Position numbers and translations under genes: made by a program. Below, in pieces: positions 1 to 10,095 of a DNA stretch of 64,000 nucleotides. The first letter of the stretch is position 1. Each line of letters opens with the position of its first letter. Source of the stretch: Mesobacterium_A hydrothermale (GTDB taxonomy: Bacteria > Pseudomonadota > Alphaproteobacteria > Rhodobacterales > Rhodobacteraceae); NCBI RefSeq assembly GCF_035818635.1, contig NZ_JAYLLH010000019.1, positions 1 to 64,000 of the forward strand, in the 5' to 3' direction. Under the pieces are notes generated by a model. The model did no database searches, was not told where the DNA came from, and worked only from the letters and a program-made list of their open reading frames with translations.

Positions 1-116
1 GCATCAGCATGACTCGCACGGCCAGCACCAAATGGGAATCCCAATTCGGACTCGTTTGTCGCGATCAATCCACTAGGGTCTGGCGCAAAGCAGCAAGGAA
101 CATTCAAGAGGGAAAC

Positions 117-569
117 ATGCCTGACCAAACCGATCGCGACGTGCTGGAATACCTGCGTGTCTATGTCATGGTCTGGCAGAAGATCGACTTTATCTGGGGC
201 ATGTTCCTGACGACCTATCTGCCGCTTATGGGGTTCATCAATTTCTATCAAAAAGACATCTCGCCTATCTTCGCGTTGCTGATGACGCTGGCAGTGGGGT
301 TGTTTACGCTGATCAATGGCCGTGCGCTTCGGGCGCATTACGACATTGCCAACACCATGTCGGCCGAATTCCGACGCCTGAACCGCAGCTATCCCGATCT
401 GAACGGGGCATTGTCGCGCCGCGCAAACATGATGAAGCCGGGCAGCGTGGCGTTGACGCATTACCTTGCCTTTGCCGGTTTCGTCTATCTGGTCGCGGGC
501 CGGGTGTTGCCGGGGGTCTGCGGAACACAGACCGGATGGTCCTGTATCGGAATGTGGCTGGGGCTGTAG
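117..569 (+). CDS. Small integral membrane protein, unknown function
   Basis: The protein has 150 residues and I do not recognise a family. Three hydrophobic stretches fit membrane helices at about residues 22-43, 47-69 and 112-131. The loop between the second and third is basic and polar, so it is probably cytoplasmic. Two cysteines lie close to the C-terminus (VCGTQTGWSC). The frame is open from position 9, but the ATG at 117 is preceded by a purine-rich AAGAGGGAA site, so I chose it over the upstream start. A hairpin terminator follows and separates it from the convergent pyrG. Confidence 0.65.
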   Translation: MPDQTDRDVLEYLRVYVMVWQKIDFIWGMFLTTYLPLMGFINFYQKDISPIFALLMTLAVGLFTLINGRALRAHYDIANTMSAEFRRLNRSYPDLNGALSRRANMMKPGSVALTHYLAFAGFVYLVAGRVLPGVCGTQTGWSCIGMWLGL

Positions 570-603
570 GTTCGCTGCCAGGATGGCGGCAGCCTGAAAC
601 GAC

Positions 604-634
604 AACGCCCCGGACAAAGCCCGAGGCGTTTTGG
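604..634. terminator. Bidirectional terminator between the membrane protein gene and pyrG
   Basis: AACGCC and GGCGTT arms enclose a GC-rich core (CGG/CCG) and are followed by TTTT on the plus strand. It lies between two convergent stop codons and could serve both genes. Confidence 0.7.
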
Positions 635-657
635 TTTGCAGCCAGAGGTGTGCGGGG

Positions 658-2301
658 TCAGACCAGCCGCGACACTTCTTTCGCGGCCTTCACGAAGTCG
701 CGGAACAGCGGGTGGGGGGCGAAGGGTTTGGATTTCAGCTCTGGGTGGAACTGGACGCCGATGAACCACGGGTGGTCCTTCCATTCGACGATTTCCGGCA
801 GGCGACCGTCGGGCGACATGCCCGAGAAACACAAGCCTGCCTTTTCCAACTGGTCGCGATAGGTGATGTCGACTTCGTAGCGGTGGCGGTGACGTTCGTC
901 GATGGTGGTGGTCCCATAGACCTGTGCCACTTTGGAGCCTTCGGTCAGCACCGCGTCATAAGCGCCAAGGCGCATGGTGCCGCCCTTGTCGTCGCTGACC
1001 TTGCGGTTGACCTTTTCATTGCCCTGCACCCATTCCTTGAGGTGGTAAACCACGGGTTCGAAACGCTTTTCGCCTTTTTCGTGGTCAAATTCCTCGGACC
1101 CGGCGCGGGCCACGCCGGCGACGTTGCGGGCGGCTTCGATCACCGCCATCTGCATGCCAAGGCAGATGCCCAGATAGGGGATCTTGTGTTCGCGGGCGAA
1201 TTGCGCGGCCTTGATCTTGCCTTCGGTGCCGCGTTCGCCAAAGCCGCCGGGGACGAGAATGGCGTCGAATTTTTCTAGGTGCGGGGCGGCGTCTTCGGAT
1301 TCGAAGATCTCGGCATCGACCCATTCGACCTTGACCCGCACGCGGTTGGCCATGCCGCCGTGGGTCAGGGCCTCTGCGATGGATTTGTAGGCGTCTTCCA
1401 GCTGAACGTATTTGCCGACGATGGCGACGGTGACTTCGCCCTCGGGGTTGTGGACGCGGTCGCTGACGTCTTCCCACTTGGTCAGGTTGGGTTTCGGCGC
1501 CGGAGTGATCCCGAAAGCGTCCAGAACGGCCTGATCCATCCCTTCGCGATGATAGGCCAGCGGAGCGTCGTAGATCGACGGCAGGTCTTGCGCAGCGATC
1601 ACTGCATCTGGGCGGACGTTGCAGAACAGGGCGAGCTTTTCGCGTTCCTTTTGCGGGATCGGTCCTTCGGAACGGCAGACAAGGATGTCCGGGGCAAGGC
1701 CGATGGAGCGCAGTTCCTTGACCGAATGCTGCGTCGGCTTGGTCTTCAACTCGCCAGAGGCCTTGATGTAGGGCAGCAGCGTGAGGTGCATGAAGATACA
1801 CTGGCCGCTGGGCTTGTCCTGGGCGAACTGGCGGATCGCCTCGAAGAAGGGCAGGCCCTCGATATCGCCGACGGTGCCGCCGATTTCGCACAGCATGAAA
1901 TCGACCTCGTCCTCGCCAATCGAGATGAAGTCCTTGATTTCATTGGTGACGTGCGGGATCACCTGGATCGTCTTGCCAAGGTAGTCGCCGCGGCGCTCTT
2001 TTTCCAGAACGTTGGTATAGATGCGGCCCGACGAAATGGAATCGGTCTTGCGCGCAGGGACGCCGGTGAAGCGTTCGTAGTGGCCAAGGTCGAGATCGGT
2101 TTCGGCGCCGTCGTCGGTGACGAACACCTCGCCATGTTCAAACGGCGACATCGTGCCGGGGTCGACGTTCAGATAGGGATCGAGCTTGCGCAGCCGGACC
2201 GAAAAGCCGCGCGCCTGCAACAAGGCGCCCAGTGCCGCCGAAGCCAGACCCTTGCCAAGCGAAGAAACCACACCGCCGGTGATAAAGATGAAGCGTGCCA
2301 T
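658..2301 (-). CDS. pyrG: CTP synthase
   Basis: This enzyme makes CTP from UTP, ATP and glutamine in the cytoplasm, the last step of pyrimidine nucleotide synthesis. The 547 residues match the family length. The N-terminal synthetase domain begins MARFIFITGGVVSSLGKG with the P-loop. The C-terminal class I glutaminase domain carries the nucleophile motif LGICLGMQ and the His/Glu motif GVQFHPE. The frame is open for 20 more codons upstream, but the family start MARFIF fixes the start at 2301. The gene lies downstream of secG on the same strand, a pairing common in alphaproteobacteria. Confidence 0.98.
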   Translation of the reverse strand: MARFIFITGGVVSSLGKGLASAALGALLQARGFSVRLRKLDPYLNVDPGTMSPFEHGEVFVTDDGAETDLDLGHYERFTGVPARKTDSISSGRIYTNVLEKERRGDYLGKTIQVIPHVTNEIKDFISIGEDEVDFMLCEIGGTVGDIEGLPFFEAIRQFAQDKPSGQCIFMHLTLLPYIKASGELKTKPTQHSVKELRSIGLAPDILVCRSEGPIPQKEREKLALFCNVRPDAVIAAQDLPSIYDAPLAYHREGMDQAVLDAFGITPAPKPNLTKWEDVSDRVHNPEGEVTVAIVGKYVQLEDAYKSIAEALTHGGMANRVRVKVEWVDAEIFESEDAAPHLEKFDAILVPGGFGERGTEGKIKAAQFAREHKIPYLGICLGMQMAVIEAARNVAGVARAGSEEFDHEKGEKRFEPVVYHLKEWVQGNEKVNRKVSDDKGGTMRLGAYDAVLTEGSKVAQVYGTTTIDERHRHRYEVDITYRDQLEKAGLCFSGMSPDGRLPEIVEWKDHPWFIGVQFHPELKSKPFAPHPLFRDFVKAAKEVSRLV

Positions 2302-2461
2302 GTGGCGATAACCCCGTGATATTTCAGTATATTCTGCCCGGTGACGCGCAGAAGGCGTCACAGCATCACGGGACTTGACCTATAAGGGATTCGGACGCGC
2401 CTGTCCAGACGACCGCAAGATGCTGTTGCGGCCGCGACAATTTTCCCCAAGCTGTAGTATG

Positions 2462-2824
2462 TTAGTCGGCTTTCGGAACCAGCGGTGCGTCGGGCGCATC
2501 GGCCGGCGGCGGCAGCAGACCTTCGGTGTCGATGGGGGCCGGTGCGCTGTCGGCCTGGCGGGCCGGTGCGCCGCCCAGGCGGTCAACGACCGAAGTGCCT
2601 TCGGCGTTCTTGGCCGACAGGAACGTCAGCGCCATCGAGGTGATGATAAACGCAATCGCCAGCGCCCAGGTGACCTTGGCCAGCGGAGACATCGCCGGAC
2701 GGCTTGAAATCCCGCCACCGCCGCCGCCGATGCCCAGGGCGCCGCCTTCGGACCGCTGCATCAGAACGATGCCGATCAGCGAAAGCGCAAGCAGCAGATG
2801 AACGATAAGGACGACGTTTTCCAT
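2462..2824 (-). CDS. secG: Protein translocase subunit SecG
   Basis: SecG is the small accessory subunit of the SecYEG translocon in the inner membrane. The protein has 120 residues. Two hydrophobic helices (about 3-22 and 52-70) flank the conserved cytoplasmic loop with QRSEGGALG and a glycine run. The C-terminal tail is rich in Ala, Pro and Asp, as in other alphaproteobacterial SecG. The start ATG at 2824 follows an AGAGG site; the longer upstream frame lacks family similarity. pyrG follows about 160 bases downstream. Confidence 0.95.
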   Translation of the reverse strand: MENVVLIVHLLLALSLIGIVLMQRSEGGALGIGGGGGGISSRPAMSPLAKVTWALAIAFIITSMALTFLSAKNAEGTSVVDRLGGAPARQADSAPAPIDTEGLLPPPADAPDAPLVPKAD

Positions 2825-2976
2825 GGGCGGGCCTCTGGTTCCGGATGGGCGGTATCTAGAGCCTTGCGCGCGGTGCTGCAACCCCACATCCGGCCTGAAT
2901 CCCGCCTCGGACGCGGCTTTCCGGCCAAGGGCCGTTGATGCGCGGCGGTTTGCCGGCGGCAAAAGGCGCGGACGCG

Positions 2977-3372
2977 CTATTCCTCGACGTCGTCCACGTC
3001 GGCCTGGCCCGACAGCTTGCGCCGCACCAGACTCCAGCTGAGCCCGATGCCAAGCACCAGCGACAGCGCGAAGATGCCCAGCCACAGCGTCAGGTCGCGG
3101 TTCGACAGGTCCAGCAGGCCATAGTCATACAGCACCCAGAGCAGTGCGCTGACCAGCGCCAGCACCAGCAACATCCCGAAGGCTCCGATCGACCTCAGCG
3201 TGGCGCGCAGGTAGATGATATAGCCCACCAGCAGCACCAGCCCGAACAGCACCGTCATCGGCAATTGTTCGGCATAGTTCGCCATGCCCCAGCGGACGAA
3301 ATTCCATTGGGTCGGATTGTAGGTGGCCGCCAGCAGCAGAAAGGCGAATCCCCATCTCAGCACGAACCCCAT
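2977..3372 (-). CDS. DUF6524-type membrane protein
   Basis: This 131-residue protein has four likely membrane helices (about 5-17, 38-55, 63-83 and 95-114) and an acidic C-terminal tail ending DVDDVEE. It resembles the small Rhodobacterales membrane family DUF6524, whose function is unknown. The start at 3372 was chosen because GAGGAG lies eight bases upstream; an earlier in-frame ATG at 3387 overlaps that site. It is divergent from purA, with about 150 bases between the starts. Confidence 0.75.
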   Translation of the reverse strand: MGFVLRWGFAFLLLAATYNPTQWNFVRWGMANYAEQLPMTVLFGLVLLVGYIIYLRATLRSIGAFGMLLVLALVSALLWVLYDYGLLDLSNRDLTLWLGIFALSLVLGIGLSWSLVRRKLSGQADVDDVEE

Positions 3373-3520
3373 CACTCGGCTCCTCATGACTTGGCTTGGG
3401 CGGACTGTCGCAAGGGCACGGGCGGCTGTCCAGCGCCTTGCGTCAATTTCGTGGTTTCGCTTGGCCGCGCGCGCCGCTATACCAGCGCCGGTTTGATACC
3501 GGACAAAGGGCCGAATTCTC

Positions 3521-4815
<1,295 letters not shown>

Positions 4816-4816
<1 letters not shown>

Positions 4817-5040
4817 TGGCGCTCGGCTACAAGACCCGCAAGCGGCTGTCGCTGCTGATCCTGGTGGTGGGGCTGCCGCTCTATATCGTGGCGGCCGTTA
4901 CCGTGGTGAACCTGTTGGACCGCCCGCCAATCTGGGCCGAATTTCTGGTCTACGTGGCGTTGGGATTTCTCTGGGCGCTGCCGTTCAAGTTCATCTTCCG
5001 CGGGGTTGGCCAGGCCGATCCCGACGAAACAGACGACTGA
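4816..5040 (+). CDS. DUF2842 small membrane protein
   Basis: The protein has 74 residues with two hydrophobic helices (about 12-34 and 42-62) and an acidic tail (DPDETDD). Length and pattern fit DUF2842, a small alphaproteobacterial inner-membrane family of unknown role. Its ATG shares one base with the purA stop, so expression probably depends on purA translation. A copy of the modular hairpin repeat lies directly downstream. Confidence 0.8.
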
Positions 5041-5080
5041 CCCGCAGGTCGCGCTTCGCCCGAGGTTTGCGTCCCCCTGG

Positions 5081-5170
5081 TGTCTTTGGTTTTCCAAATA
5101 CCTCGGGGGTGAATTGGCCGAAGGCCAAGAGGGGGCAGCGCCCCCTCACGCTTTTTCGCAGAAAAAGCGT
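5081..5170 (+). repeat. Modular hairpin repeat, copy A
   Basis: Four modules follow in order: TTTGG-TTTT-CCAAA running into TACCTCGGGGG; TTGGCC-GAA-GGCCAA; GGGGGC-AGC-GCCCCC (5131-5145); and a perfect ten-base stem ACGCTTTTTC-GCA-GAAAAAGCGT (5148-5170). It sits between convergent DUF2842 and DUF2065 genes. Related copies are at 9124, 21726, 25560, 29521, 52048 and 60205. It may also act as a terminator. Confidence 0.85.
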
Positions 5171-5197
5171 CCTGTCCCAACGATCGGTTCCCGTCGC

Positions 5198-5389
5198 TCA
5201 GCCGTGCACGATCCACAGGATCGCAACGCCGGTTGCCAGCGTCGCAAGCCCCAGCCGCCGGATGACGTTTTCCGGCAGCGCCGACATCAGTGCCAGCATC
5301 CGTTCCAAAAGCGAAGGGGCCAGTGCATAGACCAGCCCCTCCACCACGAGGACCATTGCGATCCCCGATATGATATCGCGTGCCGTCAC
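5198..5389 (-). CDS. DUF2065 (YjeT-like) small membrane protein
   Basis: The 63-residue protein has two hydrophobic helices (about 5-25 and 45-62) around a short polar loop (PENVIRRLG), the layout of DUF2065. Genes of this family often follow hflC, and this one does. The start is a GTG whose GTGA overlaps the hflC stop by four bases, indicating translational coupling. Its role is unknown; the context suggests the HflKC membrane-protease assembly. Confidence 0.85.
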   Translation of the reverse strand: MTARDIISGIAMVLVVEGLVYALAPSLLERMLALMSALPENVIRRLGLATLATGVAILWIVHG

Positions 5390-6279
5390 TCGGCCGCCCG
5401 GGAAGCGCCCTGGTCCGACTTGAGATAGTCGAAGAATTCGCTGTCGGGCGACATGACCATGGTCGAGTTTCCGGAAAGCAGCGCCTTCTGGTACGCGGTC
5501 AGCGAGCGGTAGAAGCGGAAGAATTCCTCGTCCGCGCCATAGGCGTCCGCGAAGATCGCGTTGCGGCGGGCGTCGGCCTCGCCTCGGGTGATCTCGCTTT
5601 GGCGCGTGGCGTCCGACGTGATTTCAACCCGGGTCCGGTCGGCCTGGGCGCGCACGCGCTGCGCCGCTTCGTTCCCGCGGGCGATTTCATCCGCCGCCGC
5701 CCGTTCGCGTTCCGCCCGCATCCGGGCAAAGGTCGCGTCCAGGTTCTGGCGCGGCAGGTCGGTGCGCTTCAGGCGGACGTCGATGATTTCCAACCCAAGT
5801 TTCTGCGCCTCGGGGAAGGCGGCATCGCGGATCCGCTGCATCAGCGCGGCCCGGTCGGAACTGAGGATGTCGCCCGAGGTCACCGAGCCGAGGATTTCCC
5901 GGGTGCTGGCCCGCAGGATCGAATCGAGCCGTGTGCCTGCGGTCGAGATCGCCTGGTCGCCCGAGGCACCGGTGGCTTCGCGGAACTGCTCGACACTGGT
6001 GATCCGGTAGCGCGCGAAGGCATCGACCACAAGCCGGCGGTCATCCAGCGGGGTGACTTCCAGCGGATCGACGTCACGCGACAGGATGCGGTCGTCATAA
6101 CGCACGACTTCCTGGATCAGCGGCAGTTTGAACGCCAGCCCCGGTTCTTCCTTGATCGACACGACGCGGCCAAATTGCAGGACCATCGCCTTTTGCCGTT
6201 CGTCCACAATAAAGACCGAGGACAGCGCCGCGGCCAGGACGATGACCACGATGGGCAGAAGAAAGGTTGTCTTTTTCAT
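5386..6279 (-). CDS. hflC: HflC, SPFH-domain regulator of FtsH
   Basis: HflC and HflK form a large membrane-anchored ring that encloses and modulates the FtsH protease. This 297-residue protein has an N-terminal membrane anchor (residues 5-23), then the band-7/SPFH domain (VDERQKAMVLQFGRV onward) and an Ala/Arg/Glu-rich helical region at about 180-250. The start lies one base after the hflK stop, and the stop overlaps DUF2065. In many relatives a DegP-like protease follows; here the DegP/Q gene is about 13 kb away. Confidence 0.95.
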   Translation of the reverse strand: MKKTTFLLPIVVIVLAAALSSVFIVDERQKAMVLQFGRVVSIKEEPGLAFKLPLIQEVVRYDDRILSRDVDPLEVTPLDDRRLVVDAFARYRITSVEQFREATGASGDQAISTAGTRLDSILRASTREILGSVTSGDILSSDRAALMQRIRDAAFPEAQKLGLEIIDVRLKRTDLPRQNLDATFARMRAERERAAADEIARGNEAAQRVRAQADRTRVEITSDATRQSEITRGEADARRNAIFADAYGADEEFFRFYRSLTAYQKALLSGNSTMVMSPDSEFFDYLKSDQGASRAAE

Positions 6280-6280
6280 C

Positions 6281-7432
6281 TCAGTTCCCCCCGGTGCTGC
6301 GGCGCAGTTCGTTCAGCGGCAGGTAGGGCACAACCCCCTGGCCGCCGGCCTGATCGTCGATGATGATCTTGTCGACGCGGCCCAGAACCTGTTCCATCGT
6401 CTCGAGATAAAGACGCTGGCGCGTCACTTCGGGGGCCTTCTTGTATTCTTCCAGGACGGCGGTGAAGCGGCTGGCCTCACCCTCGGCCTCGTTCACCACC
6501 TGGGCGCGGTAGGCCTCGGCCTCTTCCAGCGTCTGGGCGGCTTCACCGCGGGCGGCGGCCAGCACCTTGTTGGCGTAGGCGTCGGCCTCTTTTTCCAGCC
6601 GGTCGCGCTGCTGTTCGGCGGCCTGCACTTCGCGGAAGGCGTCGATCACCTGTTCCGGCGGGTCGGCCTTGTCAAAGTTCACGCGGACGATGTTCACCCC
6701 GGAATCGTAGCTGTCGAGCGTTGACTGGATCAGGTCCTGCAACCGGCTGGCGATGACGCCACGGTCGCGGTTGAGGATCGGGGCCAGGTCGGATTGCGCG
6801 ATGATTTCGCGCATCGCCGATTCACTGACGGCACGGATGCTTTGCTGCGGTTCGCGCAGGTTGAACAGGAATTTCGCCGGGTCGTTGATGTTCCACACCA
6901 CCTGGAAATCAATATCGACGATGTTTTCATCGCCGGTCAGCATCAGCCCGGCTTCGCTGCCGCGCCCGCCAACGCCGATATCCTCGGTCTGTTCGCGGGT
7001 GACCGGGATCACCTCTGCGGTGACCAGCGGCCAGGGGGCGAAGTTCAGACCCGGGTTGCCGGTCTGGGAATAGGCGCCGAGAAACAGTTCCACCGACTGT
7101 TCTTCCGGCTTCACGGTGTAGAAGCTGGCAAAGCCCCAGAGCACGACCGCGCCAAGCGCCGCCAGCCCGATGGTGCCCTTGGTGAAGGCCGGACCGCCAC
7201 CGCCACGGCTGCCGCCGCCGCCGGTGCCGCCCTGGCCGCCACCCTGGCCGCCCATGAGAACGCGCAGCTTTTCCTGCCCCTTCTTCACCAACTCGTCGAT
7301 TTCGGGGATCTGGGGCGGTTCGCCACCGGGACCACGGCCACCGCCGTTGTTGCCCCGATTGTCGCCGCCATTGCCCCGGTTGCCGCCGCTATTGCCGCCG
7401 CCACCCCAGGGCCCGCCGCTGTGTCCTGCCAT
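6281..7432 (-). CDS. hflK: HflK, SPFH-domain regulator of FtsH
   Basis: HflK is the partner of HflC in the FtsH-regulating complex. The 383-residue protein starts with a long Gly/Asn-rich cytoplasmic tail (residues 1-85, with repeated GGN and GNN), followed by one membrane helix (about 88-107) and the SPFH domain starting YTVKPEEQSVELFLG. A charged coiled region covers about 260-340. AAGGAAAGG precedes the ATG. It is the first gene of the hflK-hflC-DUF2065 operon; a GTTAGG/CCTAAC inverted repeat lies in its leader. Confidence 0.95.
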   Translation of the reverse strand: MAGHSGGPWGGGGNSGGNRGNGGDNRGNNGGGRGPGGEPPQIPEIDELVKKGQEKLRVLMGGQGGGQGGTGGGGSRGGGGPAFTKGTIGLAALGAVVLWGFASFYTVKPEEQSVELFLGAYSQTGNPGLNFAPWPLVTAEVIPVTREQTEDIGVGGRGSEAGLMLTGDENIVDIDFQVVWNINDPAKFLFNLREPQQSIRAVSESAMREIIAQSDLAPILNRDRGVIASRLQDLIQSTLDSYDSGVNIVRVNFDKADPPEQVIDAFREVQAAEQQRDRLEKEADAYANKVLAAARGEAAQTLEEAEAYRAQVVNEAEGEASRFTAVLEEYKKAPEVTRQRLYLETMEQVLGRVDKIIIDDQAGGQGVVPYLPLNELRRSTGGN

Positions 7433-7468
7433 TGAAAACCTTTCCTTGATACCTTGATCTTGCGATGT

Positions 7469-7488
7469 GTTAGGAAGCTGCCCCTAAC
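7469..7488. promoter_or_regulatory. Inverted repeat upstream of hflK
   Basis: GTTAGG and CCTAAC are perfect six-base arms with an eight-base spacer in the short gap between the gor stop and the hflK start. It could be an operator or a leader hairpin. There is no direct evidence for either. Confidence 0.3.
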
Positions 7489-7509
7489 CTGTGTGCTTTC
7501 GCCCGGATT

Positions 7510-8970
7510 TCAAGCGCTGCGCACCGGGTTCCGCATCGTGACCATCTCTTCCGACATGGTCGGGTGCACGGCCACGGTGCGGTCGAAGTCTTCCTTGGTC
7601 GCGCCCATCTTGATCGCGATGCCGGCAAGCTGGATCATTTCGCCCGCGCCGGGCGCGACGATGTGACAGCCCAGCACCTTGCGCGTCGCCCGGGACACCA
7701 CGAGTTTCATCATCACCCGGTCGGGTTTTCCGGCGAAACTGGTCTGCATCGGGCGGAAGCTGGTGGCGTAGACCTCGATCTCTTCCTGCTCGCGGGCGGC
7801 TTCCTCGGACAGGCCGACGGTGCCGAATTCCGGCTGGGTGAACACGGCCGAGGGGATCAGGTCGTGATCGACCGGGGTCGGGTTGCCCTTGAACACGGTT
7901 TCGACGAAGGCCATGCCTTCACGGATCGCCACCGGGGTCAGGTTGACCCGGTCGGTGGCGTCGCCGATGGCATAGATCGAGGGCACGGCGGTCTGGCTGT
8001 AGGCATCGACCTTGACCGCGCCGCCGCGGGCCAGTTCCACGCCCGCCGCTTCCAGCCCCAAACCGGTGGTGTTGGGCGCGCGACCGGTGGCGAAGAGCAC
8101 GAGGTCGAACACCTTTTCATGCCCGGTGGTGGATTTCACCCAGAGCGGGCCGCGCGGGGCATCGGACGGCGCGGCCGGAGACAGCTCTCCGGCCGGGTGG
8201 CCCAGGGCCACGTCGCCTTCGGCCAGCGTGCCGGAGCCCAGGTGTTCCTCGGTCGCGGGGGCCATGTCGAGGATATTGGTGCCGCAATGCAGGTCGATGC
8301 CGTTTTCGCGCATGCTGTCGGCGATCAGGCCGCGGGCCTCTTCGTCGAAGCCGCGCAGAACCTGCGCGCCGCGGTAGAACTGCGTCACCTCGACTCCCAG
8401 CCCGTTGAGGATACAGGCGAATTCGCAGGCGATGTAGCCGCCGCCGACGATCAGGATGGATTTCGGCAGGGACTTGAGCTGGAAGAGGTCGTCGGAGACG
8501 ATGCCGAGATGCGCGTTGGGCAGGTCGGGGCGCACCGGGCGGCCGCCGGTGGCCACGAGGATGTGCTTGGCGGTGATGTCTTCACCGGTGGACAGCGTGA
8601 CGGTGTGGGCGTCCTTGACCGTGGCGCGGGCGTCGAAGGTGGTGACGCCGGCATTTTTCAGCAGGCTGCGGTAGACGGATTCGAGCCGGTCGAGTTCGGT
8701 GTTGAGCTTGCCGGAAAAGGCGGTCCAGTCGAAGCCGCCACGGGTCATGTCCCAGCCATAGGCCTGCGCCTCGGCGTCGAGCCCGGCATAGGTCGAGGCG
8801 AAGACCATCAGTTTCTTGGGCACGCAGCCGCGAATGACGCAGGTGCCGCCATAGCGGCTTTCCTCGGCAAGCGCGACGCGGGCGCCGGTTTCGCTGGCCG
8901 CCACCCGCGCGGCGCGAACCCCGCCGGAACCGCCGCCGATGACAAAGAGATCGTAGTCGAATGCGCTCAT
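7510..8970 (-). CDS. gor: Glutathione-disulfide reductase, with an internal insertion
   Basis: This cytoplasmic flavoenzyme reduces glutathione disulfide with NADPH. The FAD loop GGGSGG lies at residues 12-17 and the redox disulfide is C44-VIRG-C49 followed by VPKKL. The second dinucleotide fold (IVGGGYIACEF) and the C-terminal AVHPTMSEE, holding the catalytic His, are intact. At 486 residues it is about 30 longer than usual. The excess lies in the NADPH/central region, an Ala/Pro/Gly-rich segment around residues 240-275 (GHPAGELSPAAPSDAP). GGAAG precedes the ATG. Confidence 0.93.
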   Translation of the reverse strand: MSAFDYDLFVIGGGSGGVRAARVAASETGARVALAEESRYGGTCVIRGCVPKKLMVFASTYAGLDAEAQAYGWDMTRGGFDWTAFSGKLNTELDRLESVYRSLLKNAGVTTFDARATVKDAHTVTLSTGEDITAKHILVATGGRPVRPDLPNAHLGIVSDDLFQLKSLPKSILIVGGGYIACEFACILNGLGVEVTQFYRGAQVLRGFDEEARGLIADSMRENGIDLHCGTNILDMAPATEEHLGSGTLAEGDVALGHPAGELSPAAPSDAPRGPLWVKSTTGHEKVFDLVLFATGRAPNTTGLGLEAAGVELARGGAVKVDAYSQTAVPSIYAIGDATDRVNLTPVAIREGMAFVETVFKGNPTPVDHDLIPSAVFTQPEFGTVGLSEEAAREQEEIEVYATSFRPMQTSFAGKPDRVMMKLVVSRATRKVLGCHIVAPGAGEMIQLAGIAIKMGATKEDFDRTVAVHPTMSEEMVTMRNPVRSA

Positions 8971-9123
8971 CTTCCGTGCCTTCCTGACGCTGTGCGGTCA
9001 GAGGTATTCCACAACGCGCGGGCGATGGCCAGAGCCGGGTGCGGGCATCGCCGGGAGTTTATCGAGCGGTGCGGGCCTGCGGCCCGCGCAGGGTAAGCCC
9101 GGTGCGGGCGCATCGGGCGGGGG

Positions 9124-9212
9124 GCCGATTTTTCTGCGAAAAATCGGCGTCGGGGGCGCTGCCCCCCTGCCGCCTGCGGCGACAGTCCCCCGAGGTATTT
9201 GGCAAACCAAAG
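9124..9212 (-). repeat. Modular hairpin repeat, copy B
   Basis: Read on the minus strand, the order is TTTGG-TTTG-CCAAA with TACCTCGGGGG, then a CGCC-GCA-GGCG hairpin, then GGGGGC-AGC-GCCCCC, then an eleven-base stem GCCGATTTTTC-GCA-GAAAAATCGGC (9124-9148). It follows rpiA in the direction of transcription and precedes gor. Confidence 0.85.
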
Positions 9213-9227
9213 ATGTCGCAGCGGGGT

Positions 9228-10016
9228 CTAGTCGCCGAGGTCGCTGAACAGGTTGTCGGTTTCGGCGAAGTCGATCTTTTCCTCGGTCGCGGTGCCTTCG
9301 TTGATGTCGCGCAGTTCGACCCGGCCGTCGGAATGGCCGATCACCACCACGTCGCAGATGTCGATGAAGAGCCCGTTTTCCACCACGCCGGGCATCTGGT
9401 TCAGCACCATCGCCAGCTGGCGGGCGTTGCCGATGCGGTTGAGGTGCAGGTCGACGATGTAGTTGCCCTCGTCGGTGATATAGGGCTTGTCGCCGTTCAT
9501 CCGCAGGCTGGAGGCGCGGCCCATCACGTCCATCGCGACCAGGGTTTCCTCGATCAGGGCCTGGGTGGTGCGCCAGCCGAAGGGGATGACCTCGCAGGGG
9601 AGGGGGAAGGCGCCGAGATGTTCGACCTCTTTCGCGGCGTCCGCGATCACGATCATCTGGTCGGAGGCGGTGGCCACGATCTTTTCCTGCAGGAGCGCGC
9701 CGCCGCCGCCCTTGATCAGGTTCAGTTCATCGTCGAATTCATCGGCGCCGTCGATGGTGAGGTCAAGCCAGCGCGCCTCGTCGAGCGAGATCACGTTGAT
9801 GCCCATGTCGCGGGCGAGTTCCGCGGTGCGGGCCGAGGTCGGCACGCCCTTGATCCGCAGCCCGTGGTCGCGGACCATTTCGCCCAGGCAGCGCACCAGC
9901 CAGGCCGCCGTGGATCCGGTCCCAAGCCCCACACGCATCCCGTCCTCGACAAAGTCCGCTGCCCGGCGGGCAGCCACGAATTTCGCACGGTCGATGGGCG
10001 AGAGCTCTATTGTCAT
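9228..10016 (-). CDS. rpiA: Ribose-5-phosphate isomerase A
   Basis: RpiA interconverts ribose 5-phosphate and ribulose 5-phosphate in the pentose phosphate pathway. The protein has 262 residues. Family motifs are VGLGTGSTAA, the catalytic DGADE and the phosphate loop KGGGGAL. The start at 10016 (MTIELSP) has GGAG about ten bases upstream; the longer frame adds eight unlikely residues. It carries an acidic tail of about 20 residues after the usual core. The gene is probably monocistronic, with a hairpin repeat directly downstream. Confidence 0.97.
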   Translation of the reverse strand: MTIELSPIDRAKFVAARRAADFVEDGMRVGLGTGSTAAWLVRCLGEMVRDHGLRIKGVPTSARTAELARDMGINVISLDEARWLDLTIDGADEFDDELNLIKGGGGALLQEKIVATASDQMIVIADAAKEVEHLGAFPLPCEVIPFGWRTTQALIEETLVAMDVMGRASSLRMNGDKPYITDEGNYIVDLHLNRIGNARQLAMVLNQMPGVVENGLFIDICDVVVIGHSDGRVELRDINEGTATEEKIDFAETDNLFSDLGD

Positions 10017-10095
10017 TCTGGGGCAACTCCGTTTGTTCACGCACTGTTATAGGCATAAATCACGCTTTGGGCGAGGGGCAATCCCATGTCCGATG

